Source of the DNA: Lycocorax pyrrhopterus obiensis
Lineage: Eukaryota; Chordata; Aves; Passeriformes; Paradisaeidae
Assembly: GCA_014706295.1 (NCBI GenBank)
Contig: JACSVZ010000011.1
Coordinates: 456,663-520,662 of the forward strand
Length of the DNA: 64,000 nucleotides
Direction: 5' to 3'
Below, one piece after another: positions 37,985-50,629 of the stretch (position 1 is its first letter; every line of letters starts with the position of its first letter). The position numbers and the translations under genes were made by a program. The notes below the pieces were generated by a model. That model worked only from the letters and a program-made list of their open reading frames with translations, searched no databases and was not told the DNA's origin.

Positions 37985-38098
37985 GAGCAGTGTTATTACT
38001 CTCTATTTCACAGCTAGAGAGCTGTGAGATGGAATGACTTGCCAAGGCCATATAAGAAATACAAAACAAAGCTGAGAATTTAATCTCTCCTATGCCCT
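37985..38098 (-). mobile_element. MIR/CORE-type SINE relic
   Basis: The words TTATTACTCTCTATTTCACAG, GAATGACTTGCCAAGG and GCTGAGAATTTAATCTC follow the reverse-complement order of the MIR core and tail. Strongly diverged. Confidence 0.7.
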
Positions 38099-38099
38099 A

Positions 38100-38611
38100 A
38101 TATCAGCCTGCTAATATCACCACCAATGAGCATGCAAAAGTTCGACTAATGCTTTCCTACAAAGGAAATCCTTTCATACAGTTCCTTCTTGTTTGTTGGA
38201 TTTTTAAATGGAAATAGTTTGATCAATTTTTTATCTGAAATAAATTTATCTCTGAGGCGAACTGCCAAGAAAATGTCATTCTTTTTGATTTTTGCCATTG
38301 TATGGTTACAGAAGCATATAGAGAATACAGCTTATTTTCTTCTATATCCTAGTCCTAGTCTACTGGATTGAAGACTCTCATTGATCTCAGTAGGAACCTG
38401 TGCAGACCCTTACCTGGCATACAAATTATGCAGCATAACAGTAACAGGGTATCCTACCCCAAACTCAGTTCCCAACTATGCTTTTAGGGAGGTGTTCTCA
38501 AAATATTCTCTGAAGATTATGGCTCTTAGACTTTGGCTAACTACTTTTCATGGCATCATACAAGAGGTAATCCAAACCCAGAGATTTAAAATCCTTGTAA
38601 ATACAGAAAAC
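38100..38611. other. Intergenic DNA, nothing recognised
   Basis: AT-rich spacer between a SINE relic and an LTR-like element. No exon or regulatory signature recognised. Confidence 0.5.
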
Positions 38612-39005
38612 TGATGTCGCTGTTTTCCCCACGGACGAGTAGAGAAATGACACGAAGTCCAGGCTCAGGGATCAATGGATGATGATTTAATGAATTCTCA
38701 GAAGACTTTTATATGTTGGTTCACAAAGTGTATTAAGTGGCATAAGGTAATTGGTTTTTGCCATCCACCCCCTAAGGGGATTGGTCAAGTTCTAAGACAC
38801 CCATCTCTGAGTGTTTTTCTAGTTAGAACCATAACAATTCTGCCAAAACAATCCGCACCTGCAAGAAGTTTACAAAACGGTAACATTGTTCTGTCTTGCT
38901 TGCATGGGAAAGACAGAACTCTCACAAAATGCTGCAGAAAGCTGGAAAATCTCTCTGGTGAAGCTTTTCAGCGTCCACAAACTGATACTTTTTTTTCCCC
39001 ACTCA
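38612..39005 (-). mobile_element. Solo-LTR-like element of an endogenous retrovirus
   Basis: On the minus strand there is a TATA box (TATAAAAG, plus coordinates 38706-38713), then an ATTAAA poly(A)-like signal (38686-38691), then a short segment ending in CA at 38612, the order of the promoter, R and U5 parts of a retroviral LTR. No gag, pol or env remnant flanks it, so it is probably a solo LTR left by recombination. The outer boundary near 39005-39012 is approximate, and I could not confirm a target-site duplication. Confidence 0.6.
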
Positions 39006-39014
39006 GGTGACACC

Positions 39015-41730
39015 AACTTCCAGCATTTAATTTAGATGCTCTCAAAGTGCCTACATGAGCTGTGCAGGGAACTTAGATTTACAAATCTCAATGTCCTGAA
39101 CTGCACCTAAAACTAGATACTGAAATAACAACGTCTTAATAGTCTTGTCAGCAGGACTGCACACCTGGGTTAGCATCAGTATTTACCAAAATCCTGCTAG
39201 TTAGAGCAGTAGCATCTCCTCACTTGTATGAGTAATTCACTCTGATACCCAAAGTACATTGTGATTATGAGCTCTCCTTAGAACAGCAATTTGCAATACT
39301 AACTAAAGTGGCATCTAAGGCCGAACAAGCACATTGGTTTCAAAGCACACCTATGTGAACACTTTGAGGTAACACTGAATCACAAAGAAAAAAATACCCT
39401 TGTTTGTCTCTTATACATGTGTCTGTTATATATGACTGTGTGTTAATCCTTTGAAAATATTAATGTAGTCATCCTGCAATATTATTCATACCTCTCCTTT
39501 TAATGTAAAAGGTCATTTTTAAGCATAACTTTGGCAGTCCATAGTCAATCCAAAATCATCTGGTTTTGAGAAGGTACATCTACAAAGCTGAGCTAGTACT
39601 TGAGAAGACTGCTTAAGTAATGAGAAATCTTGCCATTGACTTAGATGTTACATTTTGCTGTTCTCAAAAGACTTGCAAAAAGAAGATGAGACAGCATGGC
39701 TCAGGCTTCCTCACTCTTTATAAGTAGTTTGCACTGTAGACATTATTTTTTGAGTTTCTGGAAAAAAAAAAAAGCCAAAAATACCAAAAAATGTTAAGCA
39801 TTTTCCAGAAGTATAGAAAGAGATGCTTTGCTGCACAAAGAATGCACAATCAGAAGAAGATAGGAAAAGTGAGAGCAATGGGACTGGAAATGAAGATCAG
39901 CTTATAAAAATAGTCATGACATTTCTCAATTATGTATTTTAGTACACGACACATCCTGTCATAAAACTTAGTCCTTGACATGGGCTAAGTTCTATGTTCT
40001 CATCCAACTTACTCCCCTTTAGGAGAGATTGTTACAAGGATCAAGATTAAGCTAAAGAGTAAAAATGTGGTAAAAATTTACATTCTGTAGTACAAAATGG
40101 ATCTGAAAGCCTCATGCTGTCATTTCACAGATGAAGACATTGCTAAATCCATGTCAGACTTCAGCATGAGAGCCCTCAGAGAACTCAAGGATCTTGTGGG
40201 CTTTTTCCACTACTCTTACAGTGAACCTAATGTGTGATTCACTGGTCGGACACTGGGATAACCCATGAGCTCACAGTTTTTGATTGTCAGCCTGCAAATA
40301 TTCAATGCTCAAAGTACCTATGGAATTAAGGACTAAGATTTGAAAATATGAAGATAATACACTTTTGGTGCAAACCTTCTTTAATTAATGTCCTAAAGCA
40401 TTCAACTTCAGTGGCAGAAAGTTTTGGGAACACACTTGACTCATATTTTAAAATGTCAGGTTTTATAAGTATTGACTCTAAACTAAGAGAAAGCAATTTT
40501 AGTGGTCAGAGCAGATGCCATCTTGTATCTTAAAATTCAGCCCCCCTGTTGAGATAAATTCAGCTTTCTTTAATTATCCCACTCTTAGCCCAGGGATTAC
40601 TGGCATGAGTAATCCAAGCAAGAGCTGGCCTACTAAATAAAAAATGTCAATGGCAGAAAGAGGAAAGGGAGCTCAGGAAGGAAGGAAGGAAGCTCAGCAA
40701 AATTCTTAGAGTCACTCGGTGACATCACCAATGAATCCAAGCCGTGATCAAACCAACCACCAGCACAGGGGAACAACAGGTGCACAGAGGAAGGAATCAA
40801 GTCAGAGGCAATCTCAGCTTGAAAGGGATCACAGTTTTTTTATCAGTTTCAAGCTAATCATAGTGACACTTCTGGCATCAGAATTTCCTTGACTCTCCGA
40901 GGAGTAACCACTGCACAGGATGAGGCCTAGGAGGTAGCTCATCCTTTGGAGCGGCCATGCAGTGCTGAAGTTCCATCTGTGACACACTGACCCTGCCAGG
41001 GTAGCTGACGTGCACCAGGCTCAGGGCAGCACCAGCTCTCCTGCAGCCACTGGCAGGTGACATGAGATATGGCCCTTCCTTTCCTGCAGCAATTTCCAAG
41101 GTCACTAGAAAACATCCACAGAAAGAACCTGGCATTCCTGCCTGCTGGGATAACACCTATTCTGATTTCTCAGCCTTCACAGAAAGAGAAGTTGCCCACA
41201 GTAACATTCAGCATGCCAGTCCTGTTAATAGAAAGAAGGAGTCGTTACTCACCACTGCATGACCTACATATTTACATTTTTTTGTTCAAACCGGAATCTT
41301 ATGCTTTAAGCAAAACAAGTCTTAAACTTAAGTGATATAAGAGTTAATCACAAAGCAAGCAAGTCTAATGATCAGTAGGGTTTTCTTGAAAGGATTACAG
41401 ACAGATAAAAATCTAGAATCCAAAGTTTCAACGTTTTAGAGGAAAACAGGGCTGGCTACTTAAAATGATGTTGCTTGGAATAAACCATTCCTTCTGCTTC
41501 ATGTTTAAAGGCAGCTGACATCTGAGCTACAGAATGCTTGAAATAAATATTAGAAGAATTCATACGAATACAATCAGAAGATTCCTTTTGATGGAAGCCA
41601 ATATATTTTTTACTCATTTTATGCAATCATAAAAGTATTTTGCTTGCAATGTTTCAGAAAATAAAAAGCCAGTGACAGTGCTAGGTTGTTTGCAAGGTTT
41701 GGGTATCTAAATGCTCATAAACAATGCTGA
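39015..41730. other. Intergenic DNA, nothing recognised
   Basis: AT-rich. A short AGGA repeat lies near 40675-40691. Open frames are below 100 codons. Confidence 0.5.
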
Positions 41731-41734
41731 AGAG

Positions 41735-41812
41735 GCACTGCCCTTCAGAGAGGAGGAAGCAACAATGTCATGTGACTTACCTGGACATAGTTAATAGTGG
41801 AGCTAACTATAA
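41735..41812 (-). mobile_element. Possible MIR-type SINE relic
   Basis: TCATGTGACTTACCTGGACA and AGTTAATAGTGGAGCTAAC resemble the reverse-complement MIR core (the gene-desert counterpart of CTTGCCCAAGGTCA). Short and diverged. Confidence 0.45.
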
Positions 41813-41814
41813 TC

Positions 41815-44800
41815 AAGGCTAATCATTCAGCAAGAGCCCAGGGCTGAGAAGTTTCTAATTCCAAACAAAAAGTCCTTGGAAACTACTTGTGTTTCTAACT
41901 AAAAAATGAACAAACTATGAAATGGGCTGCCATACTGCAAAAATGTCTTTTTTTTTTATACTGCTGTAATTACAGATAGGAAATGGGAATAGGGTTTTGG
42001 ACTCTAAATTATTCACTTTGAATTATTCTTTCAGGCCTAAACAATTATGCTAGATGCTAATTTTAATCAAATTATATGTAATATGTTAATATGAGCATAA
42101 ATCCTACATTCCTTGACAAACACCAACATTATATTAATGTTATATAATTATATTAATGAGGAATATGAGCAGTACAAGCTGCTCACATTTATGACATAAA
42201 TGTGGTAAATATAAAGTGAAATTCAACTTGGCAAACTAATATTTAATTTCAGAAAAATAACTCCTGTCTTTTTTAAAGCAGGCAAAATTTCTAGATTTTT
42301 AATTACATGAGTTGCATGATTCTAAAAAGAATTCATGCAACATGTTTTAGTATTGGGTGCTACAGTTCTTGATTTTATTTTACTAAAATATGTGTTTTTA
42401 AAAGGAATATGTTGATTTAAAAACCCGTGTGGCACAGAACCCATAGCATGCGAAGACTGAATCCATGCTGGTTGTCTGCAATCTGACACTCAGCTGCAAA
42501 AGACAAGGACAGGAAAGTGTAACTTGGCACAGAACCCTGTTGCTCCCTGTCAGAGAAACAACTGCCGACAGTTACGGCAGCCAACACAGCTGGCATTTAC
42601 GTTGGGTAAGACAGTACAGCTGATAGTGGGTCAGTATTTTCCATTTAGAAAGGGGCTATTCCCCACCAGCATGAATGTTCTGGGAGGCTTTAGAAAGGCT
42701 TAGTAGATGGAAGTATTTATATAACTAAGTGCAGGGCTTATGGATCATTTACATTTAATTTAAGTCATCAAGAGATCATTTGCATCTATGGTAGGGTCTA
42801 GACCACATGGGAATTACTTTTCTCCTTTATTAGTAAACTGAAATAAACACCACTTACCCAGCTCAGGATGTCACTGATAAAGTCTGAGGCTCCCATTTCC
42901 TCCTCTTTTATGGAAGTTCAAGACACTGTGGGACTCCTAACTACACTTGTCCCTTGTACATAGCTGTGCAAGTTCATTTGCTGTTTCCACAGGGTATGCA
43001 AAAAGTGGTGCCAGTGTTTAATGGAAGACAATCCATATAAATGGATGTGTCCCTGTTAAGAGGAAATGCTATATATTCAAACTGTGGAAAACGCTGCAAG
43101 GTCTTGTGACATATCAGATGCAAACTCAGTCTTCAGGAAGGGGCTTTTCCCCAGTGCTCCTTGGCTATTTGTTTCAGCGGGCTCAGAGCTACACAGTCAA
43201 ATCTCCCTTGCAGTACTGAAATACCTCTAAGTCCTTGGATCTACATATTTTGATCACATCCATCTGGTGGTGGAGTATCCGACTTATCAAATTTTAAGTG
43301 GACTGAAAATCTTTCCAGAAATCTATTAAAAAACATTCAGAAAGAAAGTAAAAGCATGCAGCTCCTCAGTTGCCATAGCTCAGCTACCAGTGCTGCTGTA
43401 GCATGAGGTGTCTGAGAGCTGACTGTGAACTGGCGCGAGAACTACAGCCTTCACACGAGGGAAGCCAAAGATACGTGGGCTGTTTCAGAACTAGAAACAG
43501 TTAACTCACCAAATGCAGAGAATCAGTGTTCTGGAAGGAAGATGGCCCTGCTGAGGTAAGTACTTAAGTACTTACCTTCTTTTCTGTTGGGGACAAAAGA
43601 TAGAGTCTACTTGCTTGACCAAAGTATCAGTCACTGATTATCTCATCCAAAATTCTCCTCGATGTTAGCAGCGGGAGGTCAATGACAGACATGTTGCAAT
43701 TGTCAATACATTTTCTCAAATTGTCCTCCCACATATTTTGTACGATGATAAATAATTCATTTTCTATTCATGTTCATAAACAGAATTGAGGTGTAGTAAA
43801 AAATCAGGTGGACTGTCCTCTGCCAGGTGCCAGACTCTCACTTTTGTGTTTCAAATGGCCGTTCCTTGAGCTTTTCATGGCATTTCAGAGGTCGTATTGG
43901 TTGTGGGGAATAATAAAGCCACTGATAAGAATGCAGTTTGTCTCCTCATCTTTCCAACACCATGAGACCATAAGCAAAGCTACGCCTCTCCAATTTAATT
44001 GCTTTTCTGGAAGAGTATTTATTTTAGGCTTCTGTTCTGAACCATTTTGAAAGTCTGGATAAAATTAATGACTAAAACTATTCACTCTGCTTGATATCCT
44101 AGGAATAAGGTAAAGTTCTTCACTAGAGTATACCCTGTGATAAATAATGCCCTAGTAATTATGGGTGGGGATTTTCATGCGGTGAGTGATGATGCCTTGG
44201 AAAAGAGCCATGGCACTGTGCATTCAGAAGCTAAGCTATCTAAATCCTTGCAGGCCTCATTTATGCTTTTGGGAATATAGGACAGGTGTGGCAGTTACTA
44301 AACCTGGATACTTGAGAATTCACCTCTTATTCCCAGGTGTGGGCCATTTATTCTCGCTCAGACTTGTTCAGTTCTAACAAGTCTCTTTTGAACCAGATTT
44401 TATATGTGCACATATACTCACACAATAAATAGCATTTTCCTTTCAATCCATTTATCTACTTTGTTTCACTCATCTTTAGCTATGCAGCACTCATCTTACC
44501 TAACATTCTGTATACACATGGCAGCAAACCCCCAAAACAATCAGTGGCAGTCTACAGATCCCTGTCATGTTCTGTAGATACCAGAAGACTTGCAGTTTGC
44601 ATTGTTTAGTACAATTACTAAAGAAGCTCGGGTAAAACTCAAGCCAAGCCCCAGTGAAATTCACAACAAAAGCTATACTAATTTTCATTGGATCACTAGA
44701 CATCAGAGCAAAGCCAGAGAACACTCAAACACAAACATATGTTTGTAAAATTCTGTAAAAAATCTTTAAAGGAGTATAGTGTTCATTCTTTTTGTTAGAT

Positions 44801-47800
44801 GGTCTTCCAGAAATCTGAACACTTTGGGTTGACACACCTAGAAGCCTCCTCACAGACCAGGCATTGTTCAGGGACACATTTGATATTTTTAAACTCAAAT
44901 ACCGACAAGAAAGCTTCTAATTCCATATTCTGATATTTCCATAGAAGGTCACAGATAGTAATCTCAGCTGCTTCATTCACTTCAAAGGGACGTGTGGCTA
45001 CTGAGCACTAATGTATATTTGGTCATCTTTATATATCTAAAACACATTGGTCATCTCCTAAGCAGTTGTCTGGAATACAGTGAAGAGATGGGATGATATA
45101 TGCTAAATTTCGAAACAGCACACGTTTTTGTGACAGTATTTTTATGTGCAAAGAATTGTCACAAAGGTAACGAGATGTCCCTCTACCTTCAAATCCCTCA
45201 AGAAGCCATGGCTATAATGGCACATCTCAGATCCAAGTACTATCTGGTGAAATGGAACACTGGTATTGGAGAACCTGAGCTGGCTTGGCTTGAAGAACAA
45301 ATTCCTGATAGCATGACAGCATAGACTGAGCAAGGCTTCCATTAAAATATAAATTTACCATCAACAGGTATTTTGTAGCTATGAAACAGAAGACTCAGAT
45401 GATATGTGACTGCTGAAGAACCCAACCTACTAACCAGAATACCACACAAAAAAGTGAAACTTGCAAAAATGGGCACACCTTTATCTGTGCAGTTGGCTGA
45501 TTCTGAAAGTGCTTGCTAACAGTTTCTGATTTAAAAAATTACCTTCCTGATAACAGCATGAAACAAAAATATGGCAATTAGGAAATCAAATCTCAGGGCA
45601 CCTCTATTGCAGACTCTACCTAGATGAAACCAGTTCATCAAGCTTGAAGTACCAAACCTCTCATTCCCCTCAAAACTATAGAGGAAATGTGAACAGCTGT
45701 AGCTGGAGAAGCACGGCAGATAACACCTATAGAAATGACAGCTTGGGTTTGTTGTAAAAGCATACAAATCATCAATGCATTAGTTTTCCTCTACATGATG
45801 TATATATCTCATTGATCTATTAGTTTTTTCAGATGCTGTAAGACTTCTGTGTTAGCCTGATTCCTTTTGCTATCACCCAATAGCCTGCTGATGTTGTGGG
45901 GAACAGCTGTCTATTATGGAGTTTTTTGTCCTCCTCCATTTGAGAACCATTGCATTTATTTTGCCCATGTAATTGAGTTAATCAATATTCAGAAACCAGT
46001 ATGAGTAACTCTAGATAGCTAGATAACCTGGATGTTTTGATAACTGCAAATAAAGGGGAGTAGTACTGGAAGATGCAGAACTAGAAACTGGAAATACTTA
46101 GTTACAAGACTTATTAGCTGCATAGAGAGAAAGAACAAAGGCACTCGATTTTTCCTGCAAATGAACTCCAGGCAATGTGACAATAAAATGGATGTTTGCT
46201 ATTAGAATAGATTGGTTCCTTTCTTTACTTAGTATTTGCTAGAACAAAAGCGCTGTAACTTTCCAAGGCTGTAGTGAGTCAGTGCTAGAATTAGCAGTAT
46301 GATACTGAAATAGCGATCACCACTAAGCAATCTTTCCTCTCCTTTCTCCTCACCTAGTCAAAAAGGCTACCTCTGACAAATCAGCTATTAAGTTTCTGTC
46401 ATTTAAATTATTAAACCATAGTGAAAAACTGACCTCTGTGCTTAGGAAGCATAAGCTTTTTCAAACAAATAGGCAGAGCTATTCATATTGCTTTTTCTCT
46501 CTGTGCTTAATTTTTTTTTTAATATAGCTAGATTTCTGAGAAAAGAAAATCAGCGATCCTTCTGCTTTCTGAAGCTTTAATAGCCTCAGCTCTGCAAAAT
46601 TCAGATTCCTAACAATACGATTTTGGTCTTGGTGCAGGTCAGACCTGAACACGAAAAGTAATTATTGTAATACCAAAATGCAGGGCTGTTAAGAGAAGGG
46701 AGATTTGCAGTAATAAGATTATGGAAAACCTCTATTACAGACTTTGTATTTCTGGCATATTCCTGCATGAATGCCATCTGCTTGGTGATCACAAGGAATG
46801 TAATCATATTGAGAGAATCTTTCCAGTTTTGAATAAATCTAGGTTGAGATTACCAAGAAAAGTTACCAAGAAAAGGTTATATTTTGGTATCATTCAATGT
46901 GTTTGCCCTTAAATACATCTGAGTGTTCATCACAGCCTGGAATTTTGTGTTTTTACCCAAGAGCCTATTTATTTCCACCTGTAAACTACATATACAAATA
47001 TATTTATTCTTCTCTGGAGACAAATTAGTGATTTCTTCTCTAGAATTCAAAGGCGTAGTTGTTAGACCGGAGTGAAAAAGTACACAGCAGCATCATGTGT
47101 GAAAATTAAACTTTTAACTGAAATGTGCAAGTCTGAAGTGAAAAAAAATCCAGCGAAGGCTTACGCATGAGGGAGACAGAGGCAAATGCTTATGGAAAGA
47201 AACATTTAATGCATAGGTTGTAGTCCAGGAGTTTGTAGGGTTTTTATTTTAAGACAAAGAAATAATTGCCCACGAAGACAGAGGAAACACGCGTGAACAA
47301 TGGAATCAGACACAACAGAAACTATTCCAAGGGTAACAAAATAGCTTTTGCTCCAAGTGAAAGGCTCCAGAGAACTTCTTAATGTTTTTGTGTTAAGGGA
47401 ACATACTGAGTGGGCAGTAAACAGGGACATTTGTCCCAACAGGCTCCTCTCCCCTTTATACCTTCTGACTCCAGTTCCCACAGTTTCTATTTCCTCAGTG
47501 GCCTTTCTGCCTCTAAATGTGAATTGCTGTAGATTACTTGAAGACACTGACTATCAGTGTCATTTTTTTCCAGGACTAAAGTCTTTAAACAATTGTGAGA
47601 CTGGATAATGCATGTGAAAATAAGATACTGTTATCTTATAGTATTATCTATAGTCATATGGGTAACCGGTTGCTATAGGAACACATCCAGAACAAGAGTG
47701 AGAAGGGCTCCATCCCAGCAGGGACCAGTCTGCTTGTGACACCTGACTCCAGAGCTACTGCTCATCTGGCACAACTTGTATATAAGCAGGTAAAGTGTGT

Positions 47801-49295
47801 ATTTCAATGCCACATCCCAGCTGTCCATATATATCCATGCTTACTTTTTAGACTGCTTTCATGATATTCTATTTTTACTGTAACATTGGGGAGAAAAAGT
47901 ATCCTGCAAAAACTGAAGTACACTGTGCGATGGTTTCCTGTAACAAGATACAATGCCAAGCAAGCACTGGAGTGTCTTACATGCAGGGAATTATGTGTGA
48001 GCTTTAATGTTTAAAATAATCAGACTCTGTGAGAATAAGTGCGTCTACTTTTTATTTTCTTCAGCTATCTTTGATGAGGATTAATGAATGAATGGTCATA
48101 AAGTGCTCTAAAATCCTAGGAAAGCATACTAAGAGCACACATTTACTTAACTATTGTGAGCAAAGGATAATGTTTAATGCTTACCTGGAATTTCGCTCTA
48201 GCTATAGATGGATGAGTCATTGTCACAGAAAATGTAACAGTTTCAATTAAGAAACAGAAAAACATTAGAGAAGGTAAAGCAAATACTTGCTGACTGACAA
48301 GGAGAAGTATCTTTGGGGTATCTTTGCGCTGAGTAAAACTGTTCGCCTAGACTAACCCTCAGAATTTTTCTGCAAATATGGTTTATTTTCCACAGGGCTT
48401 TACAAAACAAAACGCCTCTATAACATCAGACAGCCATAAAAATGGTAAATACAAATAATTGTATCTGTATTACTGAGTTCTGCAACTGTATTTACAAATC
48501 TAATTCTTCTCAGGTCTTTTGCAGACATAAAACATTTTCAAGCAGGTCTATGTGCTAAAGAGTAGCATAGATCATAACTTTTTTTTCTTCTACATTAAAA
48601 AAATCCCACATTTCCAAACAGTATTGTTTTTACTGTCTGCACACTTGAACTTGTTTCAAACTTGCCTACCTTATAAACAGATGATTTTCAGACCTGCCCA
48701 CTGCAAAGACACACACCTGTGTATTGAAGTGTACATTTCCCATTCAGGGAGCTGCAAACACACCCTGCTCACACACAGCTTGAGATGGGAGCATATGTGT
48801 GCATATATATAGTAAGTATATGCTTGTTTGGGCAGAACTGTGATATAAACCAAAGTGACTGGAAAATATTATGGGCAAAAAGAACTTTCCTCCACAAAAA
48901 GTGATGTTTATAACAACAAACAGACCAGTGAAATGGTGCATAATCTTCCTGTGACATTGACCTCTATGATCCAGATGTTTCCTAATCTGCCAGCATTTAG
49001 GATATCTTTTCTAATAGCAAGTTTGAAAAATCAACCAAAAATCTATGAAATTTAGAAAATTGTCATAATTTCTGTTGTCAAGAGAACTGTTGTTACTTTT
49101 ATTTGATGTCTTTGGTATTCCTTCCCCTTGATCTCACAACATTCTACGGAGGCAAACCTGCACGGCAGCCAGGATCGAGATGGGAATACACTGTCAGGTG
49201 TTAATTAACAGCCTGGGAACAATTAGGAGATGCCAATCAGTATAGAAACACACCACCATTTACTTCGATGCCCGGGGGGCACTGGCCAACTTCAC
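41815..49295. other. Intergenic DNA between CEBPA and CEBPG, right part
   Basis: AT-rich, gene-less 7.5 kb. It contains the perfect palindrome at 43554-43577 that carries a consensus splice donor on each strand, an AT-rich inverted repeat near 42125-42160, and an AP-1-like word (ATGAGTCAT) near 48210. No exon of known proteins was recognised. Confidence 0.5.
43554..43577. repeat. Perfect 24-bp palindrome with splice donors on both strands
   Basis: Each 12-base arm begins AGGTAAGTACTT, so AG-GTAAGT, the ideal 5' splice site, reads outward into the palindrome on both strands. It is preceded on the plus strand by a short ATG-containing stretch (ATGGCCCTGCTG, starting at 43542). Confidence 0.9.
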
Positions 49296-49296
49296 C

Positions 49297-49410
49297 AGAA
49301 CCACAGAACATTCTGAGTTGGAAGAGACCCACAGGAATCATGGAGTCCAGCCCTTAAGCGAGTGGCCCATACGAAGATCGAACCCACAGCCTGTGCCCGG
49401 TACCCCTAGG
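49297..49410 (-). mobile_element. CR1 LINE 3' end fragment
   Basis: ACAGAACATTCTGAGTTGG then AGAGACCCACAGGAATCATGG is the reverse complement of an avian CR1 3' end (the subfamily with CTTATGGGTCCC-like wording). It abuts the left edge of the CEBPG CpG island. Confidence 0.75.
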
Positions 49411-49969
49411 AAATCGCCCGCCCTGGCCCGGCCCGGGGACACCGAAGCTGCGCTTTCCCTCCAGCGGGGCCCGGGACAAGCTCCCCGCTCTGCCTGTGAG
49501 GGGACTCAGCCGGGAAACGCGGTTTCGGTTTCTCCCCCTCGGGCTGTGGGAGGTGCCGGACCCTCCTGGAAGTACGGGCGGGTCGCCGGTTCCCACCGGC
49601 GCGGGAGGCGGCCGCCTCGCTCCTCGCCAGCGCCCGGGCCGGACGGGGCGGCCTCTCGACCTCGTCCCCCGTCGGAGAGAGGAAGACGGCTCCTGGGGGC
49701 CCGGGCGCAGCCGGCCCAGCGACACGCGTGGCCGCGACCGCATTGTCCTCCAGCGAGCCTGCAGCAAGCGCAGGACAGACCCTGTGAGCGGCCGTGACAA
49801 GGCCCCGGCCAGACTGAGGCCGTGACAGGGCTACGGCCGTGACAAGGCCCCGGCCAGACTGAGGCCATCGGAGACCCCCGGCCGTGGCGGGACTGGGGCT
49901 GAGCCCACGGGCCGCGCGCGGGCCTCACGCACGAACACCTCAGGCCGCGGCCCCGCCCCCGCGGGCGCT

Positions 49970-49992
49970 GATTGGCGCGCGCGCTGCCAATC
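49970..49992. promoter_or_regulatory. Palindromic pair of CCAAT boxes (NF-Y sites)
   Basis: GATTGGC at 49970-49976 and GCCAATC at 49986-49992 are exact inverted copies separated by nine GC bases. Both match the extended NF-Y consensus on opposite strands. Confidence 0.8.
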
Positions 49993-49994
49993 AC

Positions 49995-50116
49995 GCGGCG
50001 GTTGCATCACCCGGGCGGGCGGGGCGGCCCCGCGCGGTGTCGCAATCGGCGCTCGCCGCACGCGCACGGTACCGAGCGCGGCCCACCCGGCCCCTCCCGC
50101 CGCTCGCGCCGCTCAG
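49995..50116 (+). other. CEBPG: CEBPG exon 1 (noncoding)
   Basis: The 3' edge is set by a consensus donor, CTCAG then GTAAGCG, at 50116/50117. The 5' edge is approximate, as the start site cannot be read from sequence. No ATG occurs in this stretch, so it is wholly untranslated, as in mammalian CEBPG. Confidence 0.7.
50002..50009 (-). promoter_or_regulatory. C/EBP-ATF composite element (CARE) in the CEBPG promoter
   Basis: TTGCATCA on the plus strand is the exact complement of TGATGCAA, the amino-acid-response element core bound by ATF4 with a C/EBP partner. It lies 10 bp from the right CCAAT box and 107 bp before the end of exon 1. Confidence 0.65.
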
Positions 50117-50191
50117 GTAAGCGCGGGGGGCGCGCGCCGGGGCCGGGGGGCCGCGGCCGCCCCCGCCCGCCGGGCCCCGCACGGCAGCGCG

Positions 50192-50200
50192 TGATGCAAT
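50192..50200 (+). promoter_or_regulatory. Second C/EBP-ATF composite element, in intron 1
   Basis: TGATGCAAT, the same core in the opposite orientation, 76 bp into intron 1. Two exact 8-base cores within 200 bp of a C/EBP gene's start is more than chance would readily give in such GC-rich DNA. Confidence 0.6.
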
Positions 50201-50629
50201 CGGCGGGCGGCCCCGGCTCCCTCCCCTCCCCTCCCCCGGTGAAGTCACGGCTTGGCAGCGCCGGGCACCTCCGCGCCCCGCTCGGACGGGGGAGGAGCAG
50301 CGCGGCCTCGGCGGGAGGGCGGCCCGGGGAGGGCGGCGGCGGCGCCATGGGCCCGTCGGGGAGGGCCGGTCCGGTCCCGGTCCCCGTGGTCGGTCCCGGC
50401 CCGGGGGCGGGGGGGAGTGAGGCCGTGCCGGGGCGGTTCCGGGGGCGTTTGGCGGTGGGGCTGGGCGGCCGCTCACGGTGCGGCGGGGTGGGAGTGCGCC
50501 TGGCCGAGGGGCAGCCGGAGAATGCGGCCCGGGGCGCTCGGGAGCGCCTGCGGTACCGCCCGGTGCGCGCCCCCCGCCGCGCGGCGCCCTGGAGAGCGTC
50601 TCGACGGATGTTTCAGGTTCCCCGCGAGT

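Larger units (their letters stand above)
49410..50620. promoter_or_regulatory. CEBPG CpG-island promoter
   Basis: About 1.2 kb of CpG-dense DNA around exon 1. No TATA box is seen. Elements just upstream of or inside exon 1 include a pair of oppositely oriented CCAAT boxes (49970-49992), a C/EBP-ATF composite site (50002-50009), GC boxes (50013-50027) and an NRF1-like word (50055-50067). This make-up is typical of a broadly expressed gene with many start sites. Confidence 0.85.
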
